NCBI GenBank assembly: GCA_039714535.1 | Contig: JBDLJC010000007.1 | Coordinates: 1 to 64,000, forward strand | Direction: 5' to 3' | Source: JAGXFP01 sp039714535 | Lineage (GTDB): Bacteria > Desulfobacterota > Desulfobulbia > Desulfobulbales > JAGXFP01 | DNA length: 64,000 bases | Part shown: piece after piece, positions 16,580 to 26,614 of the stretch | How positions within the stretch are numbered: position 1 is the first letter of the stretch | How the letters are laid out: every line of letters begins with the position of its first letter | Translations under genes and position numbers: made by a program | The notes under the pieces: model-generated | What the model was told of the DNA's origin: nothing | Database searches by the model: none | Seen by the model: the letters and a program-made list of their open reading frames with translations, nothing else

Positions 16580-17422
16580 ATGGATAATAATGAACCGCTC
16601 TATATTGAAAGATTTTCAGTTTTCCAGCGTTTGACTCATCTTTTAGTGATCATTAGTTTTCTAACGCTGGCGATAACCGGTATGGCTCTCAAATTTGCCA
16701 TGGAAGACTGGGCCCAATGGATTGCTTATATGACCGGCGGTTTCACGGTCCTTGGGGCATTACATCGGTTTTTCGCAATTATCACCTTCTTCTATTTCTT
16801 CCTGACCATGATTATGTTGTATACAAAATGGCAGGAATCGAAGAAATCACTAATTGGCTTTGTCCTTGATCCTGAAGGGCTTGTGCCGAATTTAAACGAT
16901 TTAAAAGAGCTAATTGCCACGGTTAAATGGTTTTTGGGCGGCCCACGCCCATATTACGGGCATTGGACCTACTGGGAGAAATTTGATTTTATGGCGGTGT
17001 TCTGGGGTATTGCAGTAATAGGTTCGTCTGGCCTGGCCCTTTGGTTTCCCGAACTTTTTTCCAGCTTCTTGCCTGGTTGGGGTTTGAATATCGCAACTAT
17101 TATTCACAGTGATGAAGCTTTGCTGGCGGCAGGATTTATCTTCACCATTCATTTCTATAATACCCATTTACGCCCGGACAAATTCCCCCTAGACCCGGTT
17201 ATCTTTGTTGGTTCGATGACAGTCGCTGAACTGAAGCATGAACGCCCGAGAGAGTATGATCAACTCATGGCATCAGGTGAACTCGATAAGTTGACGAAAA
17301 CCCGGGCTCCTGAGGCTTGGCTAACACGATTGTCAGCGGTCTTTGGTATTTTTGTCGTCGTTACCGGCTCGATACTGGTCGTCTCAATTATAGTTACGAT
17401 GGTGAAGTATATTCATTTTTAG
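16580..17422 (+). CDS. Di-haem cytochrome b membrane subunit (FdnI/cytochrome b561-like)
   Basis: 280 residues with four core membrane helices plus a C-terminal one (VFGIFVVVTGSILVVSII). Histidines placed for haem b ligation occur in QRLTHLLVI (helix 1), ALHRFFAI (helix 2) and in the pair IIHSDEALL and IHFYNTHLRP (helix 4), as in formate dehydrogenase gamma and thiosulfate reductase cytochrome b subunits. It follows the 11-haem cytochrome by 45 bp with an AAGGA site, so the pair is an operon and likely a complex: quinol oxidised here, electrons passed to the multihaem protein. No catalytic molybdenum subunit is adjacent. Confidence 0.85.
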   Translation: MDNNEPLYIERFSVFQRLTHLLVIISFLTLAITGMALKFAMEDWAQWIAYMTGGFTVLGALHRFFAIITFFYFFLTMIMLYTKWQESKKSLIGFVLDPEGLVPNLNDLKELIATVKWFLGGPRPYYGHWTYWEKFDFMAVFWGIAVIGSSGLALWFPELFSSFLPGWGLNIATIIHSDEALLAAGFIFTIHFYNTHLRPDKFPLDPVIFVGSMTVAELKHERPREYDQLMASGELDKLTKTRAPEAWLTRLSAVFGIFVVVTGSILVVSIIVTMVKYIHF

Positions 17423-17483
17423 AGCAACAGCGGATTAAGTTAATAGTCGAGCTTATTTTCTTAACCCGTTTATAGCTTTTCGT

Positions 17484-19697
17484 TTAATCAATACTCTCAA
17501 TTCTCGCCAAAACTTTTTCTACATTCCGGAGATGGGCGGGGTCGCTATTCAGGCTGACAAACAAGTCTCTCTTTTGGGTAATTTCATCTAAAATGGCATC
17601 AGATTGAGAAGTTTTAAATCTCTTTAAGGCTCTGGTTGCTACCTGTAAAAGCAGTAATGAATGGCGCAGATTTTCTTTGTCTTTCATGTCGTTGTAGTAC
17701 GGTGAATCTGGGTTACCGAATTCCTTAACCAGGCCATGGATAATCGCCTGGCTCGAATCACTACCAATTAAGGCAAGAAAGACTGCCAATTCACGCAGTG
17801 AATATAGCAAGAAGCGCGGTTGCATCTCGCCATTTTTTCTCCCTTCTCGGGCAGATGATGAAAATAGAAGCCTCGTGATGTTTCTGACTTTTTGAATAAC
17901 GTATTCTTGGTTTTTTTCTAAAAATTCCGACACCACCTTAACCATAGCCTTGTTAAGACCTTCACGGACAAGGAGAACTTCCTCTGGGGTCTGCTCAACA
18001 TTACTTCCTTTCTCCTTATTTCTGTACCGGAGCAGGATTGTTGCCAGGATAAGACCATTTCGATCGGAAAATTGAATAGACGCGGAGCGATTAAACACGT
18101 CAGAGATAAGGATCTTAAGCGCATCCTGTGGTCTCTTAAGTTTTGCAACAAGGAGTTGCAAGGCGTTAAGAAATGAGACCCGATCCTGTCTCGTTGACAG
18201 TTCTTTCAGATAATGCCAGAGAAATTCAAAAACTTTGCTTTCATATTGAACAAATTCCGAGATATTCTTTTCAAAAAAGATCCGCCGGAAACGACCATTA
18301 TCATCAAAACATGCTCTCAACAGATCAATTAAATGAGCGGCTTCCTGTTCTGTGATTTTGAAGTTTTTGGCAATAACGGCATAATCTTCAGAGCCGAATG
18401 TGACATCTTTATTTGTGATGTCCTTGATCTTTTTCTTGGTCGTAGACCTCTGTTTGAAGAAACTTAACAGACCGAGTAATTTTTCATGAATAGACCATTT
18501 AGTTTTTTGGCCTTCAGTATTAACACTGCTGACTTCGTTGTTCTCATTAATGGAAATATTGTCAAATATTTCGTCTGACAGTTGCTCCAGACCGGATTCT
18601 ATGTTTTTCAGTGCTTCATCTTGCAGAACTACTTTGTCAGTACTTTCCTCGGCAAGGTTGATGAAATTTGTCGCCAAAGACAAACGCTTGCCCATAACCT
18701 CAGTGCGGATATCGCTGTATCCTTCACTATTGATACTTGCCATCACCTCAGATGCCATTTTGGGATTACTGCCATATTTGGCCAGGACTAAACGAGATAC
18801 CTGCACGGCTTTGACAGTCTCTTCTGGATTAGTTTGAAGTTTTTTGGTCAGCCACTGAACATTGTTAACCTCAATCGGCATTTTTTTGAGTTGTTTACGA
18901 TATTTTTTAGAAGCCAGAATCACATCATAAACTGTGGCGAAATGGTTTAATTTACTACCAGGATCCGGATTTAGAATCATGGGTTTGATTTTGTTGACCA
19001 GATTCTGAAGTGCAGCTGTTTTTACATTATTAGTGACCGAAAGCAGCGTTAAGTTAATGCAAGGCTGGTCATGTTCATCTTGTACCGTGACAAGATCAGC
19101 GCTATTCTTCGTCGCGTAAAAATGCGCCAGATGTTTGAAGGTGTTTTCCAGCCTCAGGTAATCTTCTTCCTCTCCAGCTCCGAAATCGATGGAAAAATTA
19201 AAGATATCCATAACGCTCATGGCTTTAAATGCTTCCATCAATTTTGTATAGATGACCGCACCCTTCTTTCCTTCTCTTTCCTCGACAATCTGCGCTACTT
19301 GATAGTCTAAAAGAAAATTCCCAAATGACAGCTCATAATCGTATGTTTCAGAACCATTTTTATTAGATGGACACTGCTGGCCGCGAAGGCGGCAGAATAT
19401 CTTGCCGTCAAATTTAGGGGCTTTAGCTATTCTTCTCAGGAAACCAACAAATAGCCGAATCTTTTCGTCGTTCTCTTCTTTAAGTGCGATAAAACTACTA
19501 TTAACGAGTACTTCGGCAAAGAGACAAGTTGCCTGGGCCAGGAGCAGACGATAGTAATCGAGGGCTTTTTCCTCTTGATCAAGAGACTCCAATAAACCGG
19601 TCGAGGTGTTTTCAAGGGCACGATCAGAGCTATCCAGACCGCCGAACTCGCTAAAAAGCTGCCTAGCCGATTCATCAAGTTGAAATATATTATCCAT
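17484..19697 (-). CDS. Large uncharacterised cytoplasmic helical protein
   Basis: 737 residues, ATG at 19697 with a GGGGA site. There is no signal peptide, no membrane helix and no recognised nucleotide-binding or catalytic motif. The sequence is strongly helical, with HEAT/ARM-like character in places (e.g. FVGFLRRIAKAP, VSRLVLAKYGSNP, LLQVATRALKRF). A polar, low-complexity segment sits around residues 385-420 (NISINENNEVSSV). One Cys-rich patch, CRLRGQQCP, lies near residues 103-111. I do not recognise the family. It stands alone, convergent to the cytochrome b gene. A scaffold or regulatory role would be a guess. Confidence 0.75.
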   Translation of the reverse strand: MDNIFQLDESARQLFSEFGGLDSSDRALENTSTGLLESLDQEEKALDYYRLLLAQATCLFAEVLVNSSFIALKEENDEKIRLFVGFLRRIAKAPKFDGKIFCRLRGQQCPSNKNGSETYDYELSFGNFLLDYQVAQIVEEREGKKGAVIYTKLMEAFKAMSVMDIFNFSIDFGAGEEEDYLRLENTFKHLAHFYATKNSADLVTVQDEHDQPCINLTLLSVTNNVKTAALQNLVNKIKPMILNPDPGSKLNHFATVYDVILASKKYRKQLKKMPIEVNNVQWLTKKLQTNPEETVKAVQVSRLVLAKYGSNPKMASEVMASINSEGYSDIRTEVMGKRLSLATNFINLAEESTDKVVLQDEALKNIESGLEQLSDEIFDNISINENNEVSSVNTEGQKTKWSIHEKLLGLLSFFKQRSTTKKKIKDITNKDVTFGSEDYAVIAKNFKITEQEAAHLIDLLRACFDDNGRFRRIFFEKNISEFVQYESKVFEFLWHYLKELSTRQDRVSFLNALQLLVAKLKRPQDALKILISDVFNRSASIQFSDRNGLILATILLRYRNKEKGSNVEQTPEEVLLVREGLNKAMVKVVSEFLEKNQEYVIQKVRNITRLLFSSSAREGRKNGEMQPRFLLYSLRELAVFLALIGSDSSQAIIHGLVKEFGNPDSPYYNDMKDKENLRHSLLLLQVATRALKRFKTSQSDAILDEITQKRDLFVSLNSDPAHLRNVEKVLARIESID

Positions 19698-20022
19698 TAA
19701 GTTTCCCCAAGAGCCTCAGTACAACCTATACCAGCTACATACACACTTAAAAATGCTAATTTAACAGGTTCGAATCTTTTATTATAATATAGTTTTTCAA
19801 GGCTGTAATCCCCAATAACTTCCAAAATAAAAAACGTAAATTGATCCTTTAAGTGTTATGGGAAAAGAATTCCACCGCATCTATCCAGAATAAGAAGGAA
19901 TTTTTATAAATAATGGTCCACAGGGCTCTAATCCAGCCCAGCTGAGCAAACTTTCTCAGAGAAGAAACATTACCCAAGTCATGATCTCTACAGATATAAA
20001 CCCAAGCAAACAAATCTTATTG
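19698..20022. other. Intergenic, nothing recognised
   Basis: 325 bp of AT-rich sequence between two minus-strand genes. No gene, clear terminator or repeat was found. It should hold the promoter of the 737-residue protein gene. Confidence 0.4.
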
Positions 20023-21492
20023 TTAGAGATAAGGGGAAAAGAGGCGGAGTAGACGGTTCCTTAAGTGAATCCCGACGAAGCATGATCTCATCTCCTCGAT
20101 GGTTACCTCGTGGGCGTCTGCGATTTTCCCATTAATAATTCCATCGATTCTGCCAGCCAGATTTTCGTCATAACATTCCACGTTGAATTCAAAATTAAGG
20201 GTCAGGCTGCGGGGATCCCAGTTCGCCGACCCCAGAAGAACCCAGCTGCCATCCACCGTCATTAACTTAGAATGATCAAAGGGTGGGGCGGTGTAAAAAA
20301 CCCGGCAACCGGCTCTCAGCAACTCCTCAAGGCCAGCGTCAGAGGCCCATTTGACCAGGCCAAGGTTGGTGACTCCAGGCAGAAGAATCTGCACCTTAAT
20401 CCCGCGCAGGGCCGCGATCTTAAGTCCCGCGACCAATTCGTTATCTGGCAGAAAGTAGGGTGTGACAATTCGAACTGATTTGTGGGCCGAGGTCAGCGCC
20501 CCCAGAATTACCAGACGTAATTTCCCAAAATCATCGTCTGGACCATCTGAAATACCCCGGGCGATGCCCTCTCCACAACTAGATAAATCGGGAAACCACT
20601 GCTCTCCCTTAAGTCTTTCTCCGGTTGTGAAAATCCAATCCTCAGCAAAAGATTGTTGTAATTCTGTGACGATCGGCCCTTGCAAACAAAAATGCGTGTC
20701 CTGGACAGGATTACTCGGATTATCGGCCAGAACAGAGCCATCACGAAGATTAATGCCTCCGGTAAATCCAATTTTCCCGTCTACCACCAGGATTTTCCGG
20801 TGATTCCGTAAATTCATATATCTGAAAGGCCAGGCTAATCTGCTTTTCAAGAACCGTGCGACCCAGACGCCATCTTTACGAAGCCCCCTAATAATTGACG
20901 GGAAGGAATAGCGCACCCCGATCGCATCAATCAGGGCTCGAACTTGCACTCCTCGCTTCACGGCATCGGCCAACGCTTTCCTGAATTTATTCCCCAAGAC
21001 ATCATTATCAAAGATATAACTGCAAAGGGTAACAGTATATTCGGCCCGTTCAATTGCCGCGAGCATCGCCGGGAAAGCCTGATCGCCGTTCAAAAGAGGT
21101 TTTATACAATTGCCCGCCACTAAAGGTTGACGGCTTACTTTACCGGTAAGTTCTGCCAGCATGGGCAGTCCTCTATTATAGGCGCCAAATTTTTTTCTGA
21201 TAAAATCGATCGTTACCTCTGTTTCTAGTTTGGGCAGTGGCACAATCTTCTTTGCCGCAAATTTACTTTTGGCAAGTCTTTGAATTCTGTTTATACCGAA
21301 AAGAAAGTACAGCATGGCGCCCAGCACCGGAGCAAACCAGACAAGACCCAACCAGCCAGTTGCGGACCTGATGTCATGCTTATTGAAAATGACATGCAGA
21401 GCCGTGCCAACCATCAGTGAAAAGCCCACTCCTGCAACAAAGTAAGGCCAGAATGGCTGCAAAAATTCTATAAATGGCGACAGATTTACCAT
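20023..21492 (-). CDS. cls: Cardiolipin synthase
   Basis: 489 residues, the usual length for bacterial ClsA. Two N-terminal membrane helices (about residues 14-32 and 45-66) are followed by two phospholipase D domains with HKD motifs: NHRKILVVDGKIGFTGGIN (about 230-248) and FDHSKLMTVDGSWVLLGSANWDPRS (about 405-430). It condenses phosphatidylglycerol molecules into cardiolipin at the inner membrane. It is monocistronic in view and complete. The assignment is secure at family level; a different phosphatidyl transfer activity is possible for some members. Confidence 0.93.
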   Translation of the reverse strand: MVNLSPFIEFLQPFWPYFVAGVGFSLMVGTALHVIFNKHDIRSATGWLGLVWFAPVLGAMLYFLFGINRIQRLAKSKFAAKKIVPLPKLETEVTIDFIRKKFGAYNRGLPMLAELTGKVSRQPLVAGNCIKPLLNGDQAFPAMLAAIERAEYTVTLCSYIFDNDVLGNKFRKALADAVKRGVQVRALIDAIGVRYSFPSIIRGLRKDGVWVARFLKSRLAWPFRYMNLRNHRKILVVDGKIGFTGGINLRDGSVLADNPSNPVQDTHFCLQGPIVTELQQSFAEDWIFTTGERLKGEQWFPDLSSCGEGIARGISDGPDDDFGKLRLVILGALTSAHKSVRIVTPYFLPDNELVAGLKIAALRGIKVQILLPGVTNLGLVKWASDAGLEELLRAGCRVFYTAPPFDHSKLMTVDGSWVLLGSANWDPRSLTLNFEFNVECYDENLAGRIDGIINGKIADAHEVTIEEMRSCFVGIHLRNRLLRLFSPYL

Positions 21493-22052
21493 AACTAATT
21501 AAGCCTCTTTACTCCTGAATCAACGCTTGAAACCCAAAAAAAGAAGATACATCCGTCGTGTTAGGTTAACATAATAAGAAAATGAAAATCCCAAAATCCA
21601 TCTTATTAGCCGAAACAAATCACAAACACGGCAAAGTATGCAGCAAATATTTTCTCCGAAATTTCTAAAAAAACTTTGCTTGGCTATACCCACTTGTTGG
21701 TCTTATTGGCCTAACTGTCGTGGTTTTTAAGCAGATTATGCGACAAATCACCCAGGTTAACTTCCCTTAAGACCAACCTTTTTGATAACTATTTTATCGA
21801 TTGTTCTACAATGGGGCAGTTATCAATAGCTTCTGCAGCCAGTTACGAGAAAAAGCGGAAGGGTCCCATATGTCTTTTCCTGGCCGATCTCCGCACTGTT
21901 AGCATTTATCAATGCAACTACCGGAATATCCTCTGCAAACCAAGCACTTAAAAAAAGGGGCTATGGCCATATTTTGACCAGATGGTTTAAAGCTGGTCAC
22001 TTTGCTCGTTTCTCCAGCCTAATTAAATCTGATATCCCCGGGATTAATTTCG
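21493..22052. other. Intergenic, nothing recognised
   Basis: 560 bp between the divergent cls and HD-GYP genes. Frames are short and broken on both strands, with no recognisable peptide. A weak inverted pair (ACCAG...CTGGT) occurs near 21978-21998. Possibly decayed DNA plus promoters. Confidence 0.4.
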
Positions 22053-23342
22053 ATGCAACTGCTTGACGAACTGATTGAATTGCCTTCCATGGTTATTCAT
22101 CTAACTATTGGCATAATTATTGAAATGTTCTTAACGGAGTATATCCTATCTTGTCCACAGATCAAACAGATGGAAGTAATTGAGAGAATTTCAATAGAAT
22201 CTATAGCAATAAGAGCCAATATGACCAGAAACATAGAAGTGAAAAATAGTATTATGCCACATAAGGGGAAAACTCTGCCTGAGTTAAACAAAGTAATTGC
22301 AAGAAAAGCACGTGTTCTGGTTGTTGACGATGAAGTATTAATTGGCGAAGTGATTCGCGAATGGCTTAAATTAGATGGCTATGATTGTGATTTTACCACA
22401 GGAATAGTAGCGGCTCAGGAGATGTTTAAACGTAAAGAATACGATTTGCTGATCTCAGACATAACAATGCCGGGGGGGTCTGGCCTAGAGCTTCTTATCC
22501 AGGTAAAACAATTATATCCTGATCTTGCAGTAGTGATGGCAACAGCGGTTGACGATAGAGGTACTGCCGACAAGGCTCTGGCACTTGGCGCCGATAGCTA
22601 TGTCATCAAACCTTTTCACATGAATGAATTTCTAATCAATATTGCCAATATCCTCGAAAATAAACGTCTGACCATGGAAAACTCTAAATATAATACTATT
22701 CTTGAGGAAAAGGTCCGGGATCGCACCGCTGCCATTCGCAAAAGGGAAGAAGAAATAGCCATGCGGTTGATCACGGCAACGGGATGCCGGGATGGCGAAA
22801 CCGGTGAACATATTAAGCGGATAGGTCTTTACAGCGTTGTTATGGCTATGGCTCTGGGCTGGGATCAGGAAAAAATTGATTCTATCAAGATAGCTGCTCC
22901 CATGCATGATGTCGGTAAAATCGGCATTCCAGATGATGTCTTGCAAAAACCGTGTAGATTGTCGGCTGAAGAGTTAGAGGTGATAAAAGAACACCCAAGA
23001 ATAGGGGCAACTATTTTGGGCGAATCCAATATCCCCCTCCTCCAGATGGCGGTCGATATTGCTTTATGTCATCATGAAAAATGGGACGGCACTGGCTATC
23101 CTGGTGGCTTAAGCGGTGAGGGTATCCCCGAAGCGGCCAGAATTGTCGCTATTATTGATGTCTATGACGCATTATGTCACGACCGAGTCTACCGCGAATC
23201 GTATAATGAGGCAGACGTCCTGGCCATCATGGATGAGAAAAGAGGCTCCCATTTCGACCCGGAGATGTATGACTGTTTTCGTACTTTATTGCCAAGTTTC
23301 AGGAGAATACGGCAAGAATGTACAGATCAACCCTGTTATTGA
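22053..23342 (+). CDS. Receiver-HD-GYP response regulator, c-di-GMP phosphodiesterase
   Basis: 429 residues as drawn. The receiver begins at about residue 86 (ARVLVVDDEVLIGEV) with phospho-Asp in LLISDITMPGGSG and Lys in VIKPFH. A short coiled linker leads to an HD-GYP domain with HDVGKIGIPDDVL and HHEKWDGTGYPGGLSGEGIP, plus the DVYDAL block, matching active phosphodiesterases that open c-di-GMP to pGpG or GMP. The first 80 residues are unusual and weakly conserved; the real start may be a later ATG such as 22221 or 22254, as no strong ribosome-binding site is seen at 22053. It stands alone, with a terminator 190 bp downstream. Confidence 0.85.
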   Translation: MQLLDELIELPSMVIHLTIGIIIEMFLTEYILSCPQIKQMEVIERISIESIAIRANMTRNIEVKNSIMPHKGKTLPELNKVIARKARVLVVDDEVLIGEVIREWLKLDGYDCDFTTGIVAAQEMFKRKEYDLLISDITMPGGSGLELLIQVKQLYPDLAVVMATAVDDRGTADKALALGADSYVIKPFHMNEFLINIANILENKRLTMENSKYNTILEEKVRDRTAAIRKREEEIAMRLITATGCRDGETGEHIKRIGLYSVVMAMALGWDQEKIDSIKIAAPMHDVGKIGIPDDVLQKPCRLSAEELEVIKEHPRIGATILGESNIPLLQMAVDIALCHHEKWDGTGYPGGLSGEGIPEAARIVAIIDVYDALCHDRVYRESYNEADVLAIMDEKRGSHFDPEMYDCFRTLLPSFRRIRQECTDQPCY

Positions 23343-23531
23343 CCTGCCACTTTTGTAATCATTACAAGACAAAAATCTCTTGCGGAACAATCCGCTCCTT
23401 GATTATCACCTGATAAGTGCGACAACTTGCCACATTTACTAGGCGAAAATCCTATGATACTCTCAATTTACTGTCCTCCTCCTCCCCCTGATTCTGGAAT
23501 AGTGACAGAGCAAGAAGTTTTTCATCCTTAA

Positions 23532-23574
23532 AAGGCCGATATCCACCTGTGGATTATCGGCCTTCCCTTTTTTT
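23532..23574 (+). terminator. Rho-independent terminator
   Basis: Arms AAGGCCGATA (23532-23541) and TATCGGCCTT (23555-23564), with an inner TCCAC/GTGGA extension, followed by CCCTTTTTTT. It would end transcripts from the HD-GYP gene. The rest of the 397-bp gap to the next gene shows nothing else. Confidence 0.85.
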
Positions 23575-23739
23575 GCATAAAATGTGGCAACGACAAGCTC
23601 ATAGCACAGTCTTGGCCAAACTTTCGCCTTCATTCTGGAACCAAGAAGGGCAGGGGGCTTCTGCGATTTTTATTTCCAACTAATCTGTTATAGAATAAAC
23701 TTATAGACCTGAAAATTAATCCGGGGTGCCACGACACAA

Positions 23740-26244
23740 GTGAAAAAAAACATCTCAACCATATATGACTCTCTGATATTGAAGCGACCCCTCATAACCC
23801 TCTTCATTACCTTGGCGGCAGTTGGTTTCTTTGCCTGGCATATCCCGGATTTCAAGCTGGATGCCTCTGGCGACTCGCTGGTCCTCGAAAATGATGCTGA
23901 CCTCTATTATCATCGGCAGATAACCGAACGATACGGGACCGGTGAAATCCTGGTTATTACCTATACGGCCCAAACCGATCTTTTTGCGGCCGAGACCCTT
24001 GCCGACCTTAAGAAACTCAGGGATGAGTTACGGCAACTTAAGGGAGTTGACTCGGTCACGACCCTCCTTGATGTACCTCTAATCTTTAGCACCGACATCT
24101 CACTCTCAGATGTGGCCGATAAAGACAAGCTTATGACTTTGGAAAAATCAGAGATCGATAAGCAGACGGTCATCACCGAGCTGACTGAAAACCCTCTTTA
24201 TAAGGGCCGGCTGCTCAGCGAAGATGGCCGGACCACTGCTCTGTTGGTCAATCTGCCGATTGATCAGATCTATCGAAACCTGCTGACCAGTCGCTATAAG
24301 CTACGGGAGAAAAAGTCTCTAGGAATACTTTCTGAGCAAGAGGCTGGTGAACTCGATGAAGTCTCAGCGGCCTACCGGTTAAACCTGACCAGACTCCAAC
24401 ATGAAGAAAACAGGTTGGTTGAAGCAGTTCGCCAGGTTATCGGCAACCACCGGGAGCATGCCCAACTTTATCTGGGCGGGGTTCCGATGATCGCTACCGA
24501 CATGATCACCTTTATCGAGAATGATTTGCTGGTTTTCGGGATTGGGGTGTTTCTCTTCCTGGTTATTACCCTGAGCATTATCTTCCGCAAACCCCGTTGG
24601 GTGGTCCTGTCCCTGCTCTGCTGTGGTGCGGCAGTAGTGACCATGATCGGTTTACTGGGGATGATGGATTGGCGGGTCACCGTCATCTCTTCCAACTTTA
24701 TATCCCTGATGCTGATCCTGACCATGGCCCTGACTATCCACCTGATTGAGCGCTATCTGGAGATTCACGCCCGTAACCCAGAGGTAAACCAACGCTATCT
24801 GGTCCTGTTAACGGTCCAGACCATCGCCAGACCCTGTTTTTATACGGCCCTGACCACGGCGATCGCCTTTATTTCCTTGGTGGTCAGCGGCATCAGACCG
24901 GTTATCGATTTCGGTATAATGATGTCCATTGGCCTGCTTGTCTCCTTCATTCTGGCCTTCCTATTATTCCCAGCCTCGGTTTGCCTGCTCAACAAGGATA
25001 CCTCCGGGGCCGGCGAGGATTTCAGCGATCCATTCACCATGGTCTTCGCCAGGATAACGGAGCACCACGGCGGCAAGGTTATAATTCTGGGTCTGATTCT
25101 GGCTATAATCAGCTGGGTCGGAATTACCAGGCTCAAGGTTGACAACCGATTTATCGATTATTTCCGGGAAAAGACCGAGATCTACCAAGGCATGAGTCTT
25201 ATTGATCGTAAATTAGGGGGCACCACCCCGCTTGATTTGGTGATCGATTTCAAGTTGGAGGAAGAGAGCTACTTCGAGGAAGACGAGTTTTTTGAGGATG
25301 ATAACAGTGAGGATGTTGAATCAAAATGGTTTGCTGACGTCTATACCATGGAAGAGATTGAGGCAATCCACGACTATCTTGATTCTCTGAACGAAACCGG
25401 CGAGGTTCTCTCCCTGGCCACTTTGGGGAAGATTACCAGCCGGCTTAACGACAATATCCCTCTCGAAAATTACGAACTGGCCATTCTCCATAAAAAAATC
25501 CCGGCCGAGATCAGAGAAATGCTGGTCGATCCCTATGTTGCGGAAGATATCACCCAGGCCCGTTTTACGATGCGGATAATCGAGTCGGGCCAGCAGCTGA
25601 GCCGGAAAGAATTGCAAGCCAATATCAAGGATTTTCTGGTCGGGGAGATGGGTCTGACCGAAAAACAGATTCACTTCACCAATATGTATATCCTCTATAA
25701 CAATATGCTCGATAGTCTGTTCAGATCGCAGATCATGACCATCGGCATGGTTTTCCTGGCGATTGCGTTAATGTTTCTGATCCTCTTTCACTCGGTCTCT
25801 CTGGCCCTGATTGCCATTGTTAAAAACATTCTGCCGGTGGCGATGGTGCTGGGACTCATGGGCTGGCTGGGTATTTCCCTCGACATGATGACGATCACCA
25901 TCGCTTCGATTACCATCGGCATTTCGGTGGACGACACCATCCATTACATCCACCGCTTCCAGAAGGAGTTCCCCCTAGACCGCAACTACCTGGCCACGAT
26001 GAACCGCTGCCATCGTAGTATCGGCCGGGCCATATTTTATACGACGGTAACGATTACCATCGGTTTTTCAATCCTGGTTATGTCAAACTTTATTCCGACC
26101 ATCTATTTCGGCCTGTTTACCGGGTTCGCAATGCTGGCTGCCCTGCTTGGCGACCTTACCTTTCTCCCGAAGATGCTGGTGCTTTGCAAACCCTTGGGCC
26201 GGGAAGGATTGCCTCAAAATGATAAAGAAAAACATTGTTTATAA
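23740..26244 (+). CDS. RND superfamily (MMPL-type) exporter
   Basis: 834 residues from a GTG at 23740. It has the two-repeat RND layout: TM1 (about 18-34), periplasmic domain 1 (about 40-255), TM2-6 (about 260-410), TM7 (about 445), periplasmic domain 2 (about 465-665, with a very acidic stretch EEESYFEEDEFFEDDNSED) and TM8-12. The motif ITIGISVDDTIHYIHRF in the second half is typical of this hydrophobe/amphiphile efflux (MMPL-like) branch. No membrane-fusion protein or outer-membrane partner is adjacent, as is normal for this branch. The substrate is probably a lipid or hydrophobic compound. Two small metal-site proteins follow directly and may be co-transcribed. Confidence 0.85.
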   Translation: MKKNISTIYDSLILKRPLITLFITLAAVGFFAWHIPDFKLDASGDSLVLENDADLYYHRQITERYGTGEILVITYTAQTDLFAAETLADLKKLRDELRQLKGVDSVTTLLDVPLIFSTDISLSDVADKDKLMTLEKSEIDKQTVITELTENPLYKGRLLSEDGRTTALLVNLPIDQIYRNLLTSRYKLREKKSLGILSEQEAGELDEVSAAYRLNLTRLQHEENRLVEAVRQVIGNHREHAQLYLGGVPMIATDMITFIENDLLVFGIGVFLFLVITLSIIFRKPRWVVLSLLCCGAAVVTMIGLLGMMDWRVTVISSNFISLMLILTMALTIHLIERYLEIHARNPEVNQRYLVLLTVQTIARPCFYTALTTAIAFISLVVSGIRPVIDFGIMMSIGLLVSFILAFLLFPASVCLLNKDTSGAGEDFSDPFTMVFARITEHHGGKVIILGLILAIISWVGITRLKVDNRFIDYFREKTEIYQGMSLIDRKLGGTTPLDLVIDFKLEEESYFEEDEFFEDDNSEDVESKWFADVYTMEEIEAIHDYLDSLNETGEVLSLATLGKITSRLNDNIPLENYELAILHKKIPAEIREMLVDPYVAEDITQARFTMRIIESGQQLSRKELQANIKDFLVGEMGLTEKQIHFTNMYILYNNMLDSLFRSQIMTIGMVFLAIALMFLILFHSVSLALIAIVKNILPVAMVLGLMGWLGISLDMMTITIASITIGISVDDTIHYIHRFQKEFPLDRNYLATMNRCHRSIGRAIFYTTVTITIGFSILVMSNFIPTIYFGLFTGFAMLAALLGDLTFLPKMLVLCKPLGREGLPQNDKEKHCL

Positions 26245-26247
26245 ATT

Positions 26248-26451
26248 ATGAAGCCTGGCGATAAGATGGAAGACAATAAAAAATGTAACGGTTGTGGCGG
26301 ATCTGGCCAGATAAGTTTTTTCAAAGGGGTAAGCCGGTTTCTGATCTCCTGCGAGGAATGCCCGGAGTGCTCAGGACTGGGTTACACTACCTCCGGGGGC
26401 AGAGGTGAAGAATCGACAGAATTGTCCGATAAAACCAAAAGGAGTAAATAA
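26248..26451 (+). CDS. Small DnaJ-type zinc-finger protein
   Basis: 67 residues (or 61 from the second ATG at 26266). Two half-sites of the DnaJ central Cys-rich type, CNGCGGSGQI and CPECSGLGY, plus an extra CEE, would bind one zinc. No J domain is present. It begins 3 nt after the RND stop, so it is probably co-transcribed. Stand-alone CxxCxGxG proteins are usually of unknown function. Confidence 0.7.
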   Translation: MKPGDKMEDNKKCNGCGGSGQISFFKGVSRFLISCEECPECSGLGYTTSGGRGEESTELSDKTKRSK

Positions 26452-26455
26452 AGTC

Positions 26456-26614
26456 ATGGCTGACGACCTCATCTGTTATTGCTTCAGATATAGCAAAGAA
26501 GATATCCGTAATGATTATCAAAAAAATGGCCAATCCCTGATCAGGGAGAGAATAGTTACCGAGAAAAAGCAGGGTAACTGCAAATGCGCCGAGACAAACC
26601 CCAAGGGGCGCTGA
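26456..26614 (+). CDS. BFD-like [2Fe-2S]-binding small protein
   Basis: 52 residues from the ATG at 26456, which follows an AAAAGGAG site. Paired cysteines at each end (LICYCFRYSKEDI and GNCKCAETNPKGR) match the BFD-like [2Fe-2S] fold, with the family's IRNDYQKNG and RERI blocks between. Such mini-proteins are common in Desulfobacterota, often beside metal-handling or redox genes. It follows the zinc-finger gene and the RND exporter on the same strand. Electron-transfer or cluster-delivery partner unknown. Confidence 0.7.
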   Translation: MADDLICYCFRYSKEDIRNDYQKNGQSLIRERIVTEKKQGNCKCAETNPKGR

